From Affinundibacterium nitidum (GTDB taxonomy: Bacteria > Pseudomonadota > Gammaproteobacteria > Burkholderiales > Burkholderiaceae_D): a stretch of 64,000 nucleotides of DNA. The stretch covers positions 62,001 to 126,000 of the forward strand of contig NZ_JACOFZ010000004.1 in the NCBI RefSeq assembly GCF_014284155.1. The letters are read 5' to 3'. Below are positions 16,204 to 26,930 of the stretch, in pieces; position 1 is the first letter of the stretch, and each line of letters begins with the position of its first letter. Position numbers and translations under genes: made by a program. The notes beneath the pieces were generated by a model that was given only the letters and a program-made list of their open reading frames with translations, was not told the DNA's origin and ran no database searches.

Positions 16204-18831
16204 ATGGATCAATTCGCTAAAGAAACACTCCCGATTTCCCTTGAAGAAGAAATGCGCAAGAGCTACCTCGATTACGCCATGAGTGTGATTGTGGGCCGTG
16301 CTTTGCCGGATGTGCGAGATGGCTTGAAGCCAGTACATCGTCGCGTTTTGTTTGCGATGCATGAAATGAACAATGTCTACAACCGACCATTCGTAAAATG
16401 CGCGCGTGTAGTTGGTGAAGTCATGGGTAAGTATCACCCACATGGCGATGCTTCCATTTACGATACTTTGGTTCGTATGGCGCAGGACTTTTCCTTGCGC
16501 TACACCTTGGTTGATGGTCAAGGTAACTTCGGCTCAGTCGATGGTGATAATGCTGCGGCGATGCGTTATACCGAGTGCCGACTCGATAAGATTGCTAACG
16601 AAATTTTGGCTGACATCGATAAAGAGACCGTTGATTTCGTGCCTAACTACGACGGTAAGGAAAAAGAACCTTCGGTATTGCCAACCCGTATTCCAAATTT
16701 GTTGATTAATGGTTCTTCAGGTATTGCGGTAGGTATGGCGACTAATATTCCGCCGCACAATATCACTGAAGTCATCAACGGTGCTTTGCATGTCTTGCGC
16801 AATCCTGAGTGCAGCGTTGATGAATTGATTGAAATTATTCCAGCGCCAGACTTCCCAACAGCTGGCTTGATTTACGGCGTTTCTGGTGTGCGTGACGGTT
16901 ATCGCACTGGACGTGGCCGTGTTGTGATGCGCGCGAAAACACATTTCGAAGAATTTGGTAAAGAAGGACGTACCGCGATCATCATTGATGAATTGCCGTA
17001 CCAAGTGAACAAGAAGTCCTTGTTGGAACGTATCGCTGAAAATGTGCGTGACAAGAAACTCGAAGGTATTTCTGATATTCGCGACGAGTCCGATAAGTCC
17101 GGTATGCGTGTCGTGATCGAGTTGAAACGCGGTGAAGTGCCTGAGGTTGTATTGAACAATCTCTATAAGCAAACGCAATTGCAAGATACCTTTGGTATGA
17201 ATATGGTGGCCTTGGTCAATGGCCAACCGAAGTTGTTGAACCTGAAGCAAATGCTGGAATGCTTCTTGTCGCATCGCCGAGAAGTGGTAACGCGTCGTAC
17301 TGTGTTCGAATTACGCAAAGCGCGCGAACGCGGTCACGTGTTGGAAGGTTTGGCGGTTGCATTGGCGAATATTGATGATTTCATCGCGATTATCAAAGCC
17401 GCACCAACGCCACCGATTGCGAAACAAGAATTGATGACTCGCGCATGGGATAGTTCCATGGTGCGTGAAATGTTGACGCGCACGGCGGCAGATAATCCAG
17501 GTGGCATTGAGGCCTTCCGTCCTGAGAGCTTGCCTAAGCATTACGGTATTCAACCAGACGGATTGTATAAATTGTCTGACGATCAGGCGCAAGAAATTCT
17601 ACAAATGCGTTTGCAACGCTTGACTGGTCTCGAGCAAGATAAGATCGTCAACGAATATAAAGATGTGATGGCAGAAATTGCTGATTTGCTCGATATTTTG
17701 TCTAAACCAGAACGCGTCACCGTGATCATCACTGATGAGTTGACTGTGTGTGTAAATGAGTACGGTATTGGCAATAAAGATGCGCGTCGCTCTGAAATTG
17801 TACTGAACGCGACAGATTTGGAAACTGAAGACTTAATCACGCCAGTCGATATGGTCGTGACTCTGTCTCATACAGGTTACATGAAGTCGCAGCCGTTGTC
17901 GGAATACCGCGCGCAAAAACGTGGTGGCCGCGGTAAGCAGGCTGCAGCAACGAAGGATGACGACTGGATCGAACAATTGTTCGTGGCGAACACGCATGAT
18001 TACATCTTGTGCTTCTCGAACCGTGGTCGCATGTATTGGTTGAAAGTGTACGAAGTGCCACAAGGTTCTCGTAACTCTCGTGGTAAGCCTATCGTCAATA
18101 TGTTCCCGCTCCAAGACGGCGAGAAGATCACTGTGATCTTGCCATTGTCGGGCGATAACCGTACTTTCCCAGAAGACCATTATGTGTTTATGGCGACTAG
18201 CTTGGGTACAGTGAAGAAGACAGCATTGACTGATTTTAGCAATCCACGTAAAGCTGGCATTATCGCTGTCGATTTGGATGACGGTGACTTCTTGATCGGT
18301 GCTGCGTTGACCGACGGTAAGCATGATGTCATGTTGTTCTCTGATTCTGGCAAAGCAGTGCGTTTTGATGAGAACGATGTGCGCCCAATGGGTCGTACGG
18401 CACGTGGTGTACGCGGTATGAACCTCGAAGAAGGTCAACAAGTGATTGCATTGTTGGTCGCTGAAAATGAACAACAATCTGTCTTGACCGCAACCGAAAA
18501 TGGTTTTGGCAAGCGCACACCGATTACGGAATACACGCGTCATGGTCGCGGCACGAAAGGTATGATCGCAATTCAGACTTCTGAACGTAATGGTAAAGTG
18601 GTTGCAGCGACCTTGGTTGAATCGACTGACGAAATTATGTTGATTACGACTGGTGGCGTATTAATTCGTACCCGTGTTTCTGAAATCCGTGAAATGGGTC
18701 GCGCGACACAAGGCGTGACCTTGATTGCGGTAGAAGACGGCACGAAACTGTCTGGCTTGCAGCGCATTGTGGAAACAGATGCTGACCCAGAATCTGAAGT
18801 AACTGAAGGCGGCGAAGCAGCTGCCGAGTAA
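16204..18831 (+). CDS. gyrA: DNA gyrase subunit A
   Basis: An 875-residue GyrA that breaks and rejoins DNA in the A2B2 gyrase to introduce negative supercoils. The N-terminal breakage-reunion domain has the catalytic tyrosine Tyr122 in AAMRYTEC. The quinolone-resistance region reads [19 protein letters not shown] at 77-95, with Ala83, Ser84 and Asp87 in E. coli numbering, which matches exactly. The C-terminal beta-pinwheel contains the GyrA box QKRGGRGKQ and repeated blade motifs; an acidic tail ends the protein. It starts the long plus-strand run of housekeeping genes. Confidence 0.98.
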   Translation: MDQFAKETLPISLEEEMRKSYLDYAMSVIVGRALPDVRDGLKPVHRRVLFAMHEMNNVYNRPFVKCARVVGEVMGKYHPHGDASIYDTLVRMAQDFSLRYTLVDGQGNFGSVDGDNAAAMRYTECRLDKIANEILADIDKETVDFVPNYDGKEKEPSVLPTRIPNLLINGSSGIAVGMATNIPPHNITEVINGALHVLRNPECSVDELIEIIPAPDFPTAGLIYGVSGVRDGYRTGRGRVVMRAKTHFEEFGKEGRTAIIIDELPYQVNKKSLLERIAENVRDKKLEGISDIRDESDKSGMRVVIELKRGEVPEVVLNNLYKQTQLQDTFGMNMVALVNGQPKLLNLKQMLECFLSHRREVVTRRTVFELRKARERGHVLEGLAVALANIDDFIAIIKAAPTPPIAKQELMTRAWDSSMVREMLTRTAADNPGGIEAFRPESLPKHYGIQPDGLYKLSDDQAQEILQMRLQRLTGLEQDKIVNEYKDVMAEIADLLDILSKPERVTVIITDELTVCVNEYGIGNKDARRSEIVLNATDLETEDLITPVDMVVTLSHTGYMKSQPLSEYRAQKRGGRGKQAAATKDDDWIEQLFVANTHDYILCFSNRGRMYWLKVYEVPQGSRNSRGKPIVNMFPLQDGEKITVILPLSGDNRTFPEDHYVFMATSLGTVKKTALTDFSNPRKAGIIAVDLDDGDFLIGAALTDGKHDVMLFSDSGKAVRFDENDVRPMGRTARGVRGMNLEEGQQVIALLVAENEQQSVLTATENGFGKRTPITEYTRHGRGTKGMIAIQTSERNGKVVAATLVESTDEIMLITTGGVLIRTRVSEIREMGRATQGVTLIAVEDGTKLSGLQRIVETDADPESEVTEGGEAAAE

Positions 18832-18842
18832 GAGTCAGGTGA

Positions 18843-18869
18843 GTCGCGTGGACGCCATGTTCACGCGAC
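18843..18869 (+). other. Stable hairpin after gyrA
   Basis: GTCGCGTG (18843-18850) and CACGCGAC (18862-18869) form an 8-bp GC-rich stem with an 11-nt loop, 12 bp after the gyrA stop. No U tract follows, so it may protect the 3' end of the mRNA rather than terminate. Confidence 0.5.
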
Positions 18870-18913
18870 CCTCATCAATAGAATGCAGGAAAGTGTTGGG
18901 TAAATGCCCGACG

Positions 18914-18944
18914 AGTGGAGTAAGTCGCTCCACTGACCGTTTTT
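18914..18944 (+). terminator. Possible terminator between gyrA and serC
   Basis: AGTGGAG, loop TAAGTCG, CTCCACT, then GACCGTTTTT. The U tract is short and offset, and serC begins 20 bp later, so partial termination or attenuation is as likely as full termination. Confidence 0.5.
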
Positions 18945-18963
18945 CGATCATCGTTTGAATACC

Positions 18964-20070
18964 ATGAAACCCATCTACAATTTCTCAGCAGGCCCAGCGG
19001 TCTTACCTAAAGAAGTCTTGCAGCAGGCAGCAAGTGAAATGTTAGATTGGCATGGCAGTGGCATGTCGGTGATGGAAATGAGTCATCGTGGTCCTGAATT
19101 CATGTCGATTCTGGCGCAAGCGCAGTCAGATTTACGCGAACTCTTAAACGTTCCCTCTAACTACAAAATTTTGTTTTTGCAAGGTGGTGGCCTTGGTGAG
19201 AACGCGATCATTCCTATGAATTTGGTCGGGCGTAAGGCACAGCCCGCGACGATCGATTTTATTCATACTGGCTCCTGGAGCGGCAAGTCGATTAAGGAAG
19301 CTAAGAAGTATGCCAACGTCAATGTGGCTGCATCGAGTGAAAGTGCAGGTTTTGATGGCGTGCCTGACCAGGGTACGTGGAATCTAAGCGCAGACCCCGC
19401 CTATGTGCATCTATGCACCAATGAAACCATCGACGGTGTGGAATACCATTTTGTACCTGATGTCGCCGCCAGAACGAATAACGCACCATTAGTTGCAGAC
19501 ATGTCGTCCCATATTTTGTCACGCGTTATCGATGTATCGAAATATGGTGTGATTTTTGGTGGTGCACAGAAAAATATCGGCCCTGCAGGTTTAACGCTGG
19601 TGATAGTGCGTGAAGACTTGTTGGGTAGTGCTTTGTCGATCTGTCCGTCCGCCTTCGATTGGAAGAACGTGTCCGACAATGACTCCATGTACAACACACC
19701 ACCTACATATTCCATCTATATCGCTGGTCTCGTGTTCCAATGGTTAAAGCGCCAAGGTGGTGTAGCCGCGATGGAGCAACAAAATATTGCGAAAGCGAAG
19801 TTGCTCTACGATTTTCTCGATAGCACCGATTTTTACGTCACCCGCGTGGCAAAAGAATATCGTTCACGTATGAATGTGCCTTTCTACTTGAAAGATGAGT
19901 CCTTGAATGCGGCTTTCTTGTCCGCGGCAAAAGAACAAGGTTTATTGCAGTTGAAGGGACATAAATCAGTCGGAGGTATGCGCGCCTCGATTTATAACGC
20001 GATGCCGATTGAAGGTGTGCAGGCTTTGGTGGCGTTTATGCGAGAGTTTGCGCGAAAAGCCCAATTATGA
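18964..20070 (+). CDS. serC: Phosphoserine aminotransferase SerC
   Basis: A 368-residue PLP enzyme for the second step of serine synthesis, also used in PLP synthesis. It starts with the family motif [12 protein letters not shown]. The PLP lysine is Lys203 in [12 protein letters not shown], and the substrate-binding HRGPEF and SIYNAMP motifs are present. The ATG at 18964 is preferred over the TTG three codons upstream. It is followed by an overlapping small exported protein (4 bp) and then by pheA. Confidence 0.96.
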   Translation: MKPIYNFSAGPAVLPKEVLQQAASEMLDWHGSGMSVMEMSHRGPEFMSILAQAQSDLRELLNVPSNYKILFLQGGGLGENAIIPMNLVGRKAQPATIDFIHTGSWSGKSIKEAKKYANVNVAASSESAGFDGVPDQGTWNLSADPAYVHLCTNETIDGVEYHFVPDVAARTNNAPLVADMSSHILSRVIDVSKYGVIFGGAQKNIGPAGLTLVIVREDLLGSALSICPSAFDWKNVSDNDSMYNTPPTYSIYIAGLVFQWLKRQGGVAAMEQQNIAKAKLLYDFLDSTDFYVTRVAKEYRSRMNVPFYLKDESLNAAFLSAAKEQGLLQLKGHKSVGGMRASIYNAMPIEGVQALVAFMREFARKAQL

Positions 20071-20471
20071 AAATATCGAAGTTTATTTTTACCGCAAGCT
20101 TTTGTTTATTTGCTGATTTGGTAAATGCGCAACAAGTCGAATGGCGTGTCGTGCATCGTGAAGATGGCTGTATTTCATTCAAAGATGTGGATGATTCTGG
20201 TTTGGGTTTAGAGAAGGTCAAAACACCAGATGAATTTTTGCGTGTGTTAAAAAAAACATATCCAGACGCGAAGATGCAAGTTTTTTTGGATGCAATTAGT
20301 GACCCCGAAAATCGACCGAAAACCGAGGAGGGAGTGCAACGGTTTAAGCTGATTACAAGAAAAAACGCGTACATGATTTCGTTTGACCGTGGAAATAATC
20401 AAATACCAGTTTGGACGAAAGATCTATGCGATCAAATGATGAAATTTAGGAGTGAGGAAATATCGAAGTAA
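20067..20471 (+). CDS. Small exported protein of unknown function
   Basis: A 134-residue protein with a signal peptide ([21 protein letters not shown], cleavage after ~21). The mature part has two cysteines, one in EDGCISF and one in KDLCDQM, which could form a disulfide. Its ATG overlaps the serC stop in an ATGA junction, so it is translationally coupled to serC. I do not recognise a family. Its AT-richer sequence and position between serC and pheA, where Burkholderiales normally have nothing, suggest a lineage-specific insertion. Confidence 0.65.
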   Translation: MKISKFIFTASFCLFADLVNAQQVEWRVVHREDGCISFKDVDDSGLGLEKVKTPDEFLRVLKKTYPDAKMQVFLDAISDPENRPKTEEGVQRFKLITRKNAYMISFDRGNNQIPVWTKDLCDQMMKFRSEEISK

Positions 20472-20812
20472 TTGAGTGCTACGTCTCGGTATTATTTCTT
20501 TTTAATTCGGTTACTTGCTAGTTGTAAAATCAGTTCTTTCTTCATTATCAGCCCTTTCTTCGCATGGTATCCACCATCACCTAGAAACCGTGGCGCTGAT
20601 GAATCAAGCCAAAAGCTTGAATGAGTGTGTTAGTTTTACTTAATATTTTTCATTGAGGACATGCGCTCTAATGAATTTATTGGGACTTTCGCAAAATTGC
20701 GCTGGCTAGGCGCGGAGCTGAAGACAGTACGCATGTACGACAAGTTGAACGTAACAACGCCAGCGTCGGTTTTGCGTAAGTCTTTTCCAAAAAACGGTTT
20801 TTAGGTTTCGAA
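20472..20812. other. Intergenic region upstream of pheA
   Basis: 341 bp with no supported gene. The last 130 bp hold the palindromic element annotated separately. The rest is AT-rich, and I find no convincing promoter apart from short AT-rich stretches. Confidence 0.5.
20682..20782. repeat. Palindromic MITE/REP-like element
   Basis: Imperfect terminal inverted repeats of 23-24 bp: the left arm (20684-20706) is GACTTTCGCAAAATTG plus CGCTGGC, and the reverse complement of the right arm (20759-20782) is GACTTACGCAAAACCG plus ACGCTGGC. A 52-bp core lies between them, containing GTACGCATGTAC. No coding capacity. Size and structure fit a short non-autonomous interspersed repeat. No second copy was seen in this window. 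Confidence 0.6.
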
Positions 20813-21886
20813 ATGAACGACAATAAATTACTCCCTTTGCGCGAAAAAATCGACGCTATTGATGCTGCGATCTTAGAGCTATTGAATCAGCGTGCGTGCG
20901 TCGCACAAGAAGTTGGCCATGTTAAGGCTGAAACCAATGCACCTGTGTTTCGCCCTGAACGCGAAGCGCAAGTGCTACGCAATATGGCTGAAAAAAATTC
21001 TGGTCCCTTGAGTAGCGACGATATTCAATTGATTTTCCGTGAAGTGATGTCCGCTTGCCGCGCCTTGGAGCGTCGTGTAGTGGTGGCTTTCTTGGGACCC
21101 GTTGGTACATTCAGTGAGCAAGCGGTGTACAAACAGTTTGGGCACGCAATTGAAGCTTTGCCTTGTATTTCTATCGATGAAGTGTTTCGAGCGACGGAAG
21201 CAGGTACAGCAGATTTCGGTGTGGTGCCAATTGAGAATTCCTCTGAGGGCGCTATTAATCGTACGTTGGATTTGCTCCTACAAACCAGTTTGGCGATTAG
21301 TGGTGAGGTTGCGATTCCAGTGCAGCATAGTCTGATGAGTAAGTCAGGTACCATGGAAGGCGTGACTCGCATTTGTGCCCATTCACAGGCTTTGGCGCAA
21401 TGCCAAGCATGGTTGAATCAGCATTATCCTCATGTTGAACGTCAGGCGGTGGCTTCCAATGCAGAAGCTGCGCGCATGGCAAGTGCCGATTACAGTGTAG
21501 CGGCCATCGCCAGTGAAATCGCAGGACATCAATACAATTTGGGTATCGTCAGTGCGCATATCCAGGATGATCCACACAATCGCACGCGTTTCGCGGTGGT
21601 GGGGCGTTTGCACACGACACCAAGCGGAAAAGACCAAACCTCAATTGTCTTAGCAACGCCAAATAAAGCGGGTGCTGTTTACAATTTGTTGGCACCTCTA
21701 TCCAAGCATGGTGTGTCGATGACGCGTTTTGAATCTCGTCCTGCGCGTACTGGCAATTGGGAGTATTACTTCTATGTCGACGTTGAAGGGCATGCCATGG
21801 ATGCCAAGGTGAAAGCCGCAATGGATGAGCTGAACCAAGATGCCGCTTTCTTCAAAATTTTGGGATCTTATCCCTGCACGGTATAA
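20813..21886 (+). CDS. pheA: Bifunctional chorismate mutase / prephenate dehydratase
   Basis: A 357-residue P-protein of phenylalanine synthesis. The N-terminal AroQ chorismate mutase helix bundle is at about 1-90 (LREKIDAIDAAILELLNQR, HVKAE). The prephenate dehydratase domain follows (VAFLGPVGTFSEQA, GVVPIENSSEGAI, NRTRFAVVG). The C-terminal ACT domain from about 280 carries the phenylalanine-binding ESRP motif, implying feedback inhibition. A TAGG ribosome site precedes the ATG. The next gene is tyrA directly, with no hisC-type aminotransferase between. Confidence 0.97.
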   Translation: MNDNKLLPLREKIDAIDAAILELLNQRACVAQEVGHVKAETNAPVFRPEREAQVLRNMAEKNSGPLSSDDIQLIFREVMSACRALERRVVVAFLGPVGTFSEQAVYKQFGHAIEALPCISIDEVFRATEAGTADFGVVPIENSSEGAINRTLDLLLQTSLAISGEVAIPVQHSLMSKSGTMEGVTRICAHSQALAQCQAWLNQHYPHVERQAVASNAEAARMASADYSVAAIASEIAGHQYNLGIVSAHIQDDPHNRTRFAVVGRLHTTPSGKDQTSIVLATPNKAGAVYNLLAPLSKHGVSMTRFESRPARTGNWEYYFYVDVEGHAMDAKVKAAMDELNQDAAFFKILGSYPCTV

Positions 21887-21963
21887 GCTTTGATGCTTCA
21901 TCTCCAATACGGTGATGAGGCGCCTCAAATTTAGATTCCTTAATAGTTTACATTGGCACAAAG

Positions 21964-22893
21964 ATGGAAAACCAAGTGACGTTACCACGTCCACATTTTA
22001 AAAAAGTTGTTCTGATCGGTGTGGGCCTAATTGGCGGCTCATTTGCGCTCGCCTTGAAAAAATCGCATGCGGTGACCCATATTGTCGGGGTTGACCGGCA
22101 TGCAAACTCTTTGCAATTGGCGCAGCAACTTGGCATTGTTGATAGCTTTACTGATGATATCGGTGCTGCTGTCATAGATGCAGACTTGATTATGATCGCC
22201 ACACCAGTGGCGCAAACCACAAAGATTTTGAGCGCTATTTATCCGCATTTGCAGCCTGGCACGATTGTTACTGATGCAGGGAGTACAAAGGCAGATGTGG
22301 TAGCTGCGGCACGAGAATCTTTGCAAGAAAAAAATGCTCAGTTTGTACCAGCACATCCCATCGCAGGCCGCGAAAAAAATGGCCCTGATGCGGCCTTGGC
22401 TGATCTCTATGTGGGTAAAAAAGTCGTTATTACTCGCTCACCTGAAAACACTAACGAAGCGGTTGAAATGGTCGCACAGGCATGGAAGCTGTGTGGCGCA
22501 ATCATTCATCATTTGAGTCCGCAGGAACATGATCAAGTGTTCGCTTCGGTAAGTCACTTGCCTCATTTGCTGGCGTATACTCTGGTGGCAGATATCGCAG
22601 CGAAACCCCATGCAGACCGCTTGTTTCAATATGCCGCGAGTGGCTTTCGAGATTTCACGCGGATTGCCGGTTCGTCTCCGGAGATGTGGCGCGATATTAG
22701 TTTGGCGAACCGAGATGCCTTGCTGCAGGAGTTGGATTCCTATACAGAGCAATTAGCCAAATTACGAATTTCTCTTGTGGAGCGGGATGCCCAAGCTATC
22801 GAGGACGTCTATCGCAGGGCACAGCAAGCACGTGTCAATTGGATTGCTGCGATCGAAGTAGCTGAGGCGCAGAGTAAAGATGGTGGTGATTAA
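21964..22893 (+). CDS. tyrA: Prephenate dehydrogenase TyrA
   Basis: A 309-residue NAD-dependent enzyme converting prephenate to 4-hydroxyphenylpyruvate for tyrosine. The Rossmann motif GVGLIGGSFALAL is at about 18-30, the substrate motif HPIAGREKNGPDAA is near 135, and the C-terminal helical dimerisation domain is typical. There is no fused chorismate mutase or ACT domain. It starts 77 bp after pheA and precedes aroA by about 108 bp, which contain the small hairpin CGTCGC-AA-GCGACG at 22908-22921. Confidence 0.95.
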   Translation: MENQVTLPRPHFKKVVLIGVGLIGGSFALALKKSHAVTHIVGVDRHANSLQLAQQLGIVDSFTDDIGAAVIDADLIMIATPVAQTTKILSAIYPHLQPGTIVTDAGSTKADVVAAARESLQEKNAQFVPAHPIAGREKNGPDAALADLYVGKKVVITRSPENTNEAVEMVAQAWKLCGAIIHHLSPQEHDQVFASVSHLPHLLAYTLVADIAAKPHADRLFQYAASGFRDFTRIAGSSPEMWRDISLANRDALLQELDSYTEQLAKLRISLVERDAQAIEDVYRRAQQARVNWIAAIEVAEAQSKDGGD

Positions 22894-23001
22894 TTCAGAG
22901 TGAGGGACGTCGCAAGCGACGCTCGCAGATGCTCTTCTCTCGCAAGCGATTGAGTCAAATAGAATCAATTAAAACCAAATTGATTAGAAACCGGATTAGG
23001 T

Positions 23002-24339
23002 ATGAAAGAACAAAGTAAAAGCTATCCCCATTTCCTCGATTTGCATCCTGTGATGAAGGTGCAGGGCACCGTACGTTTGCCGGGGTCGAAAAGCATTTCT
23101 AATCGTATCTTGTTGCTGGCAGCTTTATCTAAGGGCACGACGCAAATTCATGATTTGTTGGCCTCTGACGACACTATGGTGATGTTGAATGCTCTCCATA
23201 GTTTAGGCGTACATTGGACGCAAGAGGGTGAAACACAAAACTACACAGTGGTTGGTGCTGCTGGTCATTTTCCGCATCATCAAGCAGATTTATTTATGGG
23301 AAATGCAGGAACAGCGATCCGCCCATTAGTTGCTGCCTTAGCTGTGTTGGGTGGTGATTACACGGTGCATGGCGTGCCTCGTATGCATGAACGCCCGATT
23401 GGTGATTTGGTTGATGCTTTAAATGCGGTTGGTGCGCAAATCGATTACACAGGAAACCCTGGCTATCCACCTTTGCATATTAAGCGCGGCCATATCCACG
23501 CACAAAAAATGCAGGTGAAGGGCAATGTTTCTAGTCAGTTTTTGACGGCATTATTGATGGCGTCACCGTTGGCTGCGCAGCAAGCCGATGTGGTGATCGA
23601 AGTTGTCGGAGAGTTGATTTCGAAACCTTATATTGAAATTACCTTGAATTTAATGGCGCGCTTCGGTGTTCAGGTAGAACGCGACGGTTGGCAAAGCTTT
23701 ACGATAAAAGCGGGACAGCATTATGTGTCACCCGGCGAAATCTATGTTGAAGGTGATGCCTCATCCGCATCTTACTTCTTGGCTGCGGGCGCGATCGCTG
23801 GTGGACCGATTCGCGTTGAGGGCGTCGGTAAAAGTAGTATTCAAGGCGATGTGCGATTTTCTGAAGCACTCGAAAAAATGGGCGCGAAGATCACCATGGG
23901 TGATAACTGGATCGAAGCTGAAACGACGGGTGCTTTAAAAGCAATCGATATGGACTTTAATCATATCCCCGATGCGGCGATGACCATCGCGATTGCCGCT
24001 TTGTATGCGGAAGGAACGACTACATTGCGCAATATCGAGAGCTGGCGTGTAAAGGAGACGGATCGCATTGTAGCGATGGCAACAGAGCTTAGAAAACTGG
24101 GTGCGATTGTTGAGGAAGGCCAAGATTTTATGAAAGTCACGCCACCAACCGCGCTGGTTCCCGCTACAATTGATACCTACGATGACCATAGGATGGCGAT
24201 GTGTTTTTCACTCGCGACCTTGGATGGCGTAGCGAGAAGAGGGGCAGCGATGCGAATCAATGATCCTAAATGTGTGGCAAAAACATTTCCTGACTTCTTC
24301 GAAGCTTTTGTAAAGATTAAGCATGAGGACTTATTTTGA
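23002..24339 (+). CDS. aroA: 3-phosphoshikimate 1-carboxyvinyltransferase (EPSP synthase)
   Basis: A 445-residue shikimate-pathway enzyme that joins PEP to shikimate-3-phosphate. It has [17 protein letters not shown] (S3P/PEP binding), [10 protein letters not shown] and the C-terminal DDHRMAM motif. The [10 protein letters not shown] form is class I-like, expected to be glyphosate sensitive. The 3' end holds the ribosome site and start codon of cmk, so the two are translationally coupled. Confidence 0.97.
   Translation: MKEQSKSYPHFLDLHPVMKVQGTVRLPGSKSISNRILLLAALSKGTTQIHDLLASDDTMVMLNALHSLGVHWTQEGETQNYTVVGAAGHFPHHQADLFMGNAGTAIRPLVAALAVLGGDYTVHGVPRMHERPIGDLVDALNAVGAQIDYTGNPGYPPLHIKRGHIHAQKMQVKGNVSSQFLTALLMASPLAAQQADVVIEVVGELISKPYIEITLNLMARFGVQVERDGWQSFTIKAGQHYVSPGEIYVEGDASSASYFLAAGAIAGGPIRVEGVGKSSIQGDVRFSEALEKMGAKITMGDNWIEAETTGALKAIDMDFNHIPDAAMTIAIAALYAEGTTTLRNIESWRVKETDRIVAMATELRKLGAIVEEGQDFMKVTPPTALVPATIDTYDDHRMAMCFSLATLDGVARRGAAMRINDPKCVAKTFPDFFEAFVKIKHEDLF
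24325..24338 (+). promoter_or_regulatory. Ribosome binding site that fixes the TTG start of cmk
   Basis: GAGGA (24325-24329) lies six nucleotides before TTG (24336-24338), inside the last codons of aroA. The TTG overlaps the aroA stop TGA. No ATG is available nearby for cmk. Confidence 0.8.
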
Positions 24340-25028
24340 GCGATACCATAAACGACAAAGTTGTTTTTCCAGTCATCAGTATTGATGGTCCGACTGCGTC
24401 GGGCAAGGGCACGGTTGCGCATCGCGTTGCCAAGCAGCTCGGTTTTCATTACTTGGATTCTGGGGCTTTGTATCGTTTGACTGCGCTATCCGCAATTCGT
24501 CATGACATCGCTTTAGATCAAGAGCAAGCCATTGCTGATTTGGCACGGGTGCTGCCATGTCGTTTTGAAAAAGGCCATGTTTATCTTGATGGTGATGATG
24601 TCACTGATGCGGTGCGCCATGAGGAAATCGGTGTGGCGGCTTCGAAAATTGCAGTATTGCCATTAGTTCGCAAAGCCTTGGTAGAGCTACAAGTGTCATT
24701 TAGGCAAGCCCCGGGTCTTGTCGCCGATGGGCGCGATATGGGTACCGTAATCTTCCCAGATGCCATTCAAAAGGTATTTTTGACAGCAAGTGTCGAGGCA
24801 CGTGCAAATCGTCGCTATAAGCAATTGATTGAAAAGGGTTTTCCTGCTAATATGGAAGACTTGGTAAAAGATTTGGCAGAACGTGATGCTCGCGACATGG
24901 CTCGCACAGAAGCGCCTCTCAAGCCTGCACCAGGCGCGTTTTACTTAGATACGTCTCATATCACTGCGAATGAAGCGGTACATCAGATACTCAGTCTCTA
25001 CACGAACGCGGTAAGAAACAAAAAATAA
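24336..25028 (+). CDS. cmk: Cytidylate kinase
   Basis: A 230-residue NMP kinase that phosphorylates CMP and dCMP. Walker [16 protein letters not shown] lies at about 14-28. Other signatures are [26 protein letters not shown] and the lid region with RDARDMAR. The TTG start is supported by a GAGGA ribosome site within aroA and overlaps the aroA stop. The chain aroA-cmk-rpsA is a classic proteobacterial arrangement. Confidence 0.96.
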   Translation: MSDTINDKVVFPVISIDGPTASGKGTVAHRVAKQLGFHYLDSGALYRLTALSAIRHDIALDQEQAIADLARVLPCRFEKGHVYLDGDDVTDAVRHEEIGVAASKIAVLPLVRKALVELQVSFRQAPGLVADGRDMGTVIFPDAIQKVFLTASVEARANRRYKQLIEKGFPANMEDLVKDLAERDARDMARTEAPLKPAPGAFYLDTSHITANEAVHQILSLYTNAVRNKK

Positions 25029-25187
25029 TCGGATTTCCTTTTGTTTTTTTGCGTAAGAATCTCCACGCTCAGATCGTCTGCTGAGCTGGTTGATAGGTTC
25101 TCATTTGGACGCAAAGTCTGAATGAGTTTGTTTAACTCAACCCGGTAAATAGACCTTTTGTCCTATTCCGGCTAACTCGTAAATATT

Positions 25188-26903
25188 ATGTCTACAGTCT
25201 ACATGTCTCAAGATTTCGCAACTGGTGCAGATAGCTTCGCAGCTTTGTTCGAAGAGTCTTTGTCACGCCAAGATATGCGCTCCGGTGAAGTGATTTCTGC
25301 CGAAGTCGTTCGTATCGACCACAACTTCGTGATCGTGAACGCAGGCCTCAAATCTGAAGCCTTTATTCCTGTTGAAGAATTCAAAAACGACCAAGGTGAA
25401 TTGGAAGTTAACGTAGGTGATTTCGTATCCGTAGCGATCGAATCATTGGAAAACGGTTTCGGTGACACAATCTTGTCCCGCGACAAAGCAAAACGTTTGG
25501 CATCATGGCTCGCGCTCGAAAAAGCGTTGGAGTCTGGCGAAATGGTTGTTGGTACAGTCAACGGCAAAGTAAAAGGTGGTTTGACAGTTCTCACGAACGG
25601 CATCCGCGCTTTCTTGCCAGGTTCGTTGGTTGACACTCGCCCAGTTAAGGATACGACTCCTTACGAAGGCAAAACAATGGAATTCAAAGTTATCAAGCTC
25701 GACCGTAAACGTAACAACGTAGTGTTGTCACGTCGTGCAGTTGTTGAAGCTTCTATGGGTGAAGAACGTCAGAAATTGATGGAAAACCTGAAAGAAGGCA
25801 CAGTGGTTACTGGCTTGGTTAAAAACATCACTGACTACGGTGCGTTCGTTGATTTGGGCGGCATCGATGGTTTGTTGCATATCACTGATTTGGCATGGCG
25901 TCGTGTGCGTCACCCATCTGAAGTTCTCACAGTGGGTCAAGAAATCACTGCTAAGATCCTTAAGTTTGATCAAGAGAAAAACCGTGTTTCTCTCGGCGTT
26001 AAACAATTGGGCGACGATCCATGGACAGGCTTGGCACGTCGTTACCCAGCGAACACACGTTTGTTCGGTAAAGTAACTAACTTGACAGACTACGGTGCGT
26101 TCGTTGAAGTTGAACAAGGTATCGAAGGTTTGGTCCACGTTTCTGAAATGGATTGGACAAACAAAAACGTTGCGCCAAACAAAGTTGTTCAATTGGGCGA
26201 CGAAGTTGAAGTTATGGTATTGGAAATCGACGAAGAACGTCGTCGTATCAGCTTGGGCATGAAACAATGCAAAGCAAATCCATGGGATGACTTCTCCTTG
26301 AACTTCAAAAAAGGCGACAAAGTTAAAGGCGCGATCAAGTCTATCACTGACTTCGGCGTGTTCATTGGCTTGACAGGCAACATCGATGGTTTGGTGCATT
26401 TGTCTGATTTGTCTTGGAACGAAACAGGTGAAGAAGCAGTTCGTCGCTTCAAGAAAGGTGACGAGTTGGAAGCAGTTGTTTTGGCGATCGACGTTGAACG
26501 TGAACGCGTTTCTCTCGGCGTAAAACAATTGGAAGGTGATCCATTCAACAACTACTGCGCAATGAACGACAAAGGCGCAACAGTCACTGGTACAGTGAAA
26601 TCTGTTGAAGCTAAAGGCGCTGTAATCCAATTGGCTGACGAAGTTGAAGGCTACTTGCGTGCATCTGAAATCTCCCGCGACCGCGTGGAAGATGCTGGTA
26701 CACACTTGAAAGTTGGCGACACAGTTGAAGCTTTGGTATTGAATATCGACCGTAAAGCACGTGGTATCCAATTGTCTATCAAGGCAAAAGATTCCGCTGA
26801 AACTCAAGAAGCAATGCAAAAGATGTCTTCTGACTCCAATGCAGCTTCTGGCACAACAAGCCTCGGTGCTTTGTTGAAAGCTAAGCTCGATAACAAAAAC
26901 TAA
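25188..26903 (+). CDS. rpsA: 30S ribosomal protein S1
   Basis: 571 residues with six S1 RNA-binding repeats; repeats 3-5 are recognisable as [35 protein letters not shown] and [19 protein letters not shown]1 unfolds mRNA leaders and recruits them to the 30S subunit. The start at 25188 matches the expected N-terminus. No Shine-Dalgarno is visible before the ATG (CTCGTAAATATT), in line with the known weak SD and autoregulated leader of rpsA in enterobacteria. Codon use is strongly biased, as expected for high expression. Confidence 0.98.
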   Translation: MSTVYMSQDFATGADSFAALFEESLSRQDMRSGEVISAEVVRIDHNFVIVNAGLKSEAFIPVEEFKNDQGELEVNVGDFVSVAIESLENGFGDTILSRDKAKRLASWLALEKALESGEMVVGTVNGKVKGGLTVLTNGIRAFLPGSLVDTRPVKDTTPYEGKTMEFKVIKLDRKRNNVVLSRRAVVEASMGEERQKLMENLKEGTVVTGLVKNITDYGAFVDLGGIDGLLHITDLAWRRVRHPSEVLTVGQEITAKILKFDQEKNRVSLGVKQLGDDPWTGLARRYPANTRLFGKVTNLTDYGAFVEVEQGIEGLVHVSEMDWTNKNVAPNKVVQLGDEVEVMVLEIDEERRRISLGMKQCKANPWDDFSLNFKKGDKVKGAIKSITDFGVFIGLTGNIDGLVHLSDLSWNETGEEAVRRFKKGDELEAVVLAIDVERERVSLGVKQLEGDPFNNYCAMNDKGATVTGTVKSVEAKGAVIQLADEVEGYLRASEISRDRVEDAGTHLKVGDTVEALVLNIDRKARGIQLSIKAKDSAETQEAMQKMSSDSNAASGTTSLGALLKAKLDNKN

Positions 26904-26930
26904 GCAACGACCTAGTCAGAGGCTTTATTT

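Noticed and set aside
17833-18543. 236-residue reading frame antisense to gyrA
   Set aside because: Shadow of the gyrA C-terminal domain; no ribosome site or family resemblance.
25728-26819. 363-residue reading frame antisense to rpsA
   Set aside because: It mirrors the codon-biased S1 repeats; its translation is Phe/Cys-rich low-complexity sequence and the sense strand is unmistakable ribosomal protein S1.
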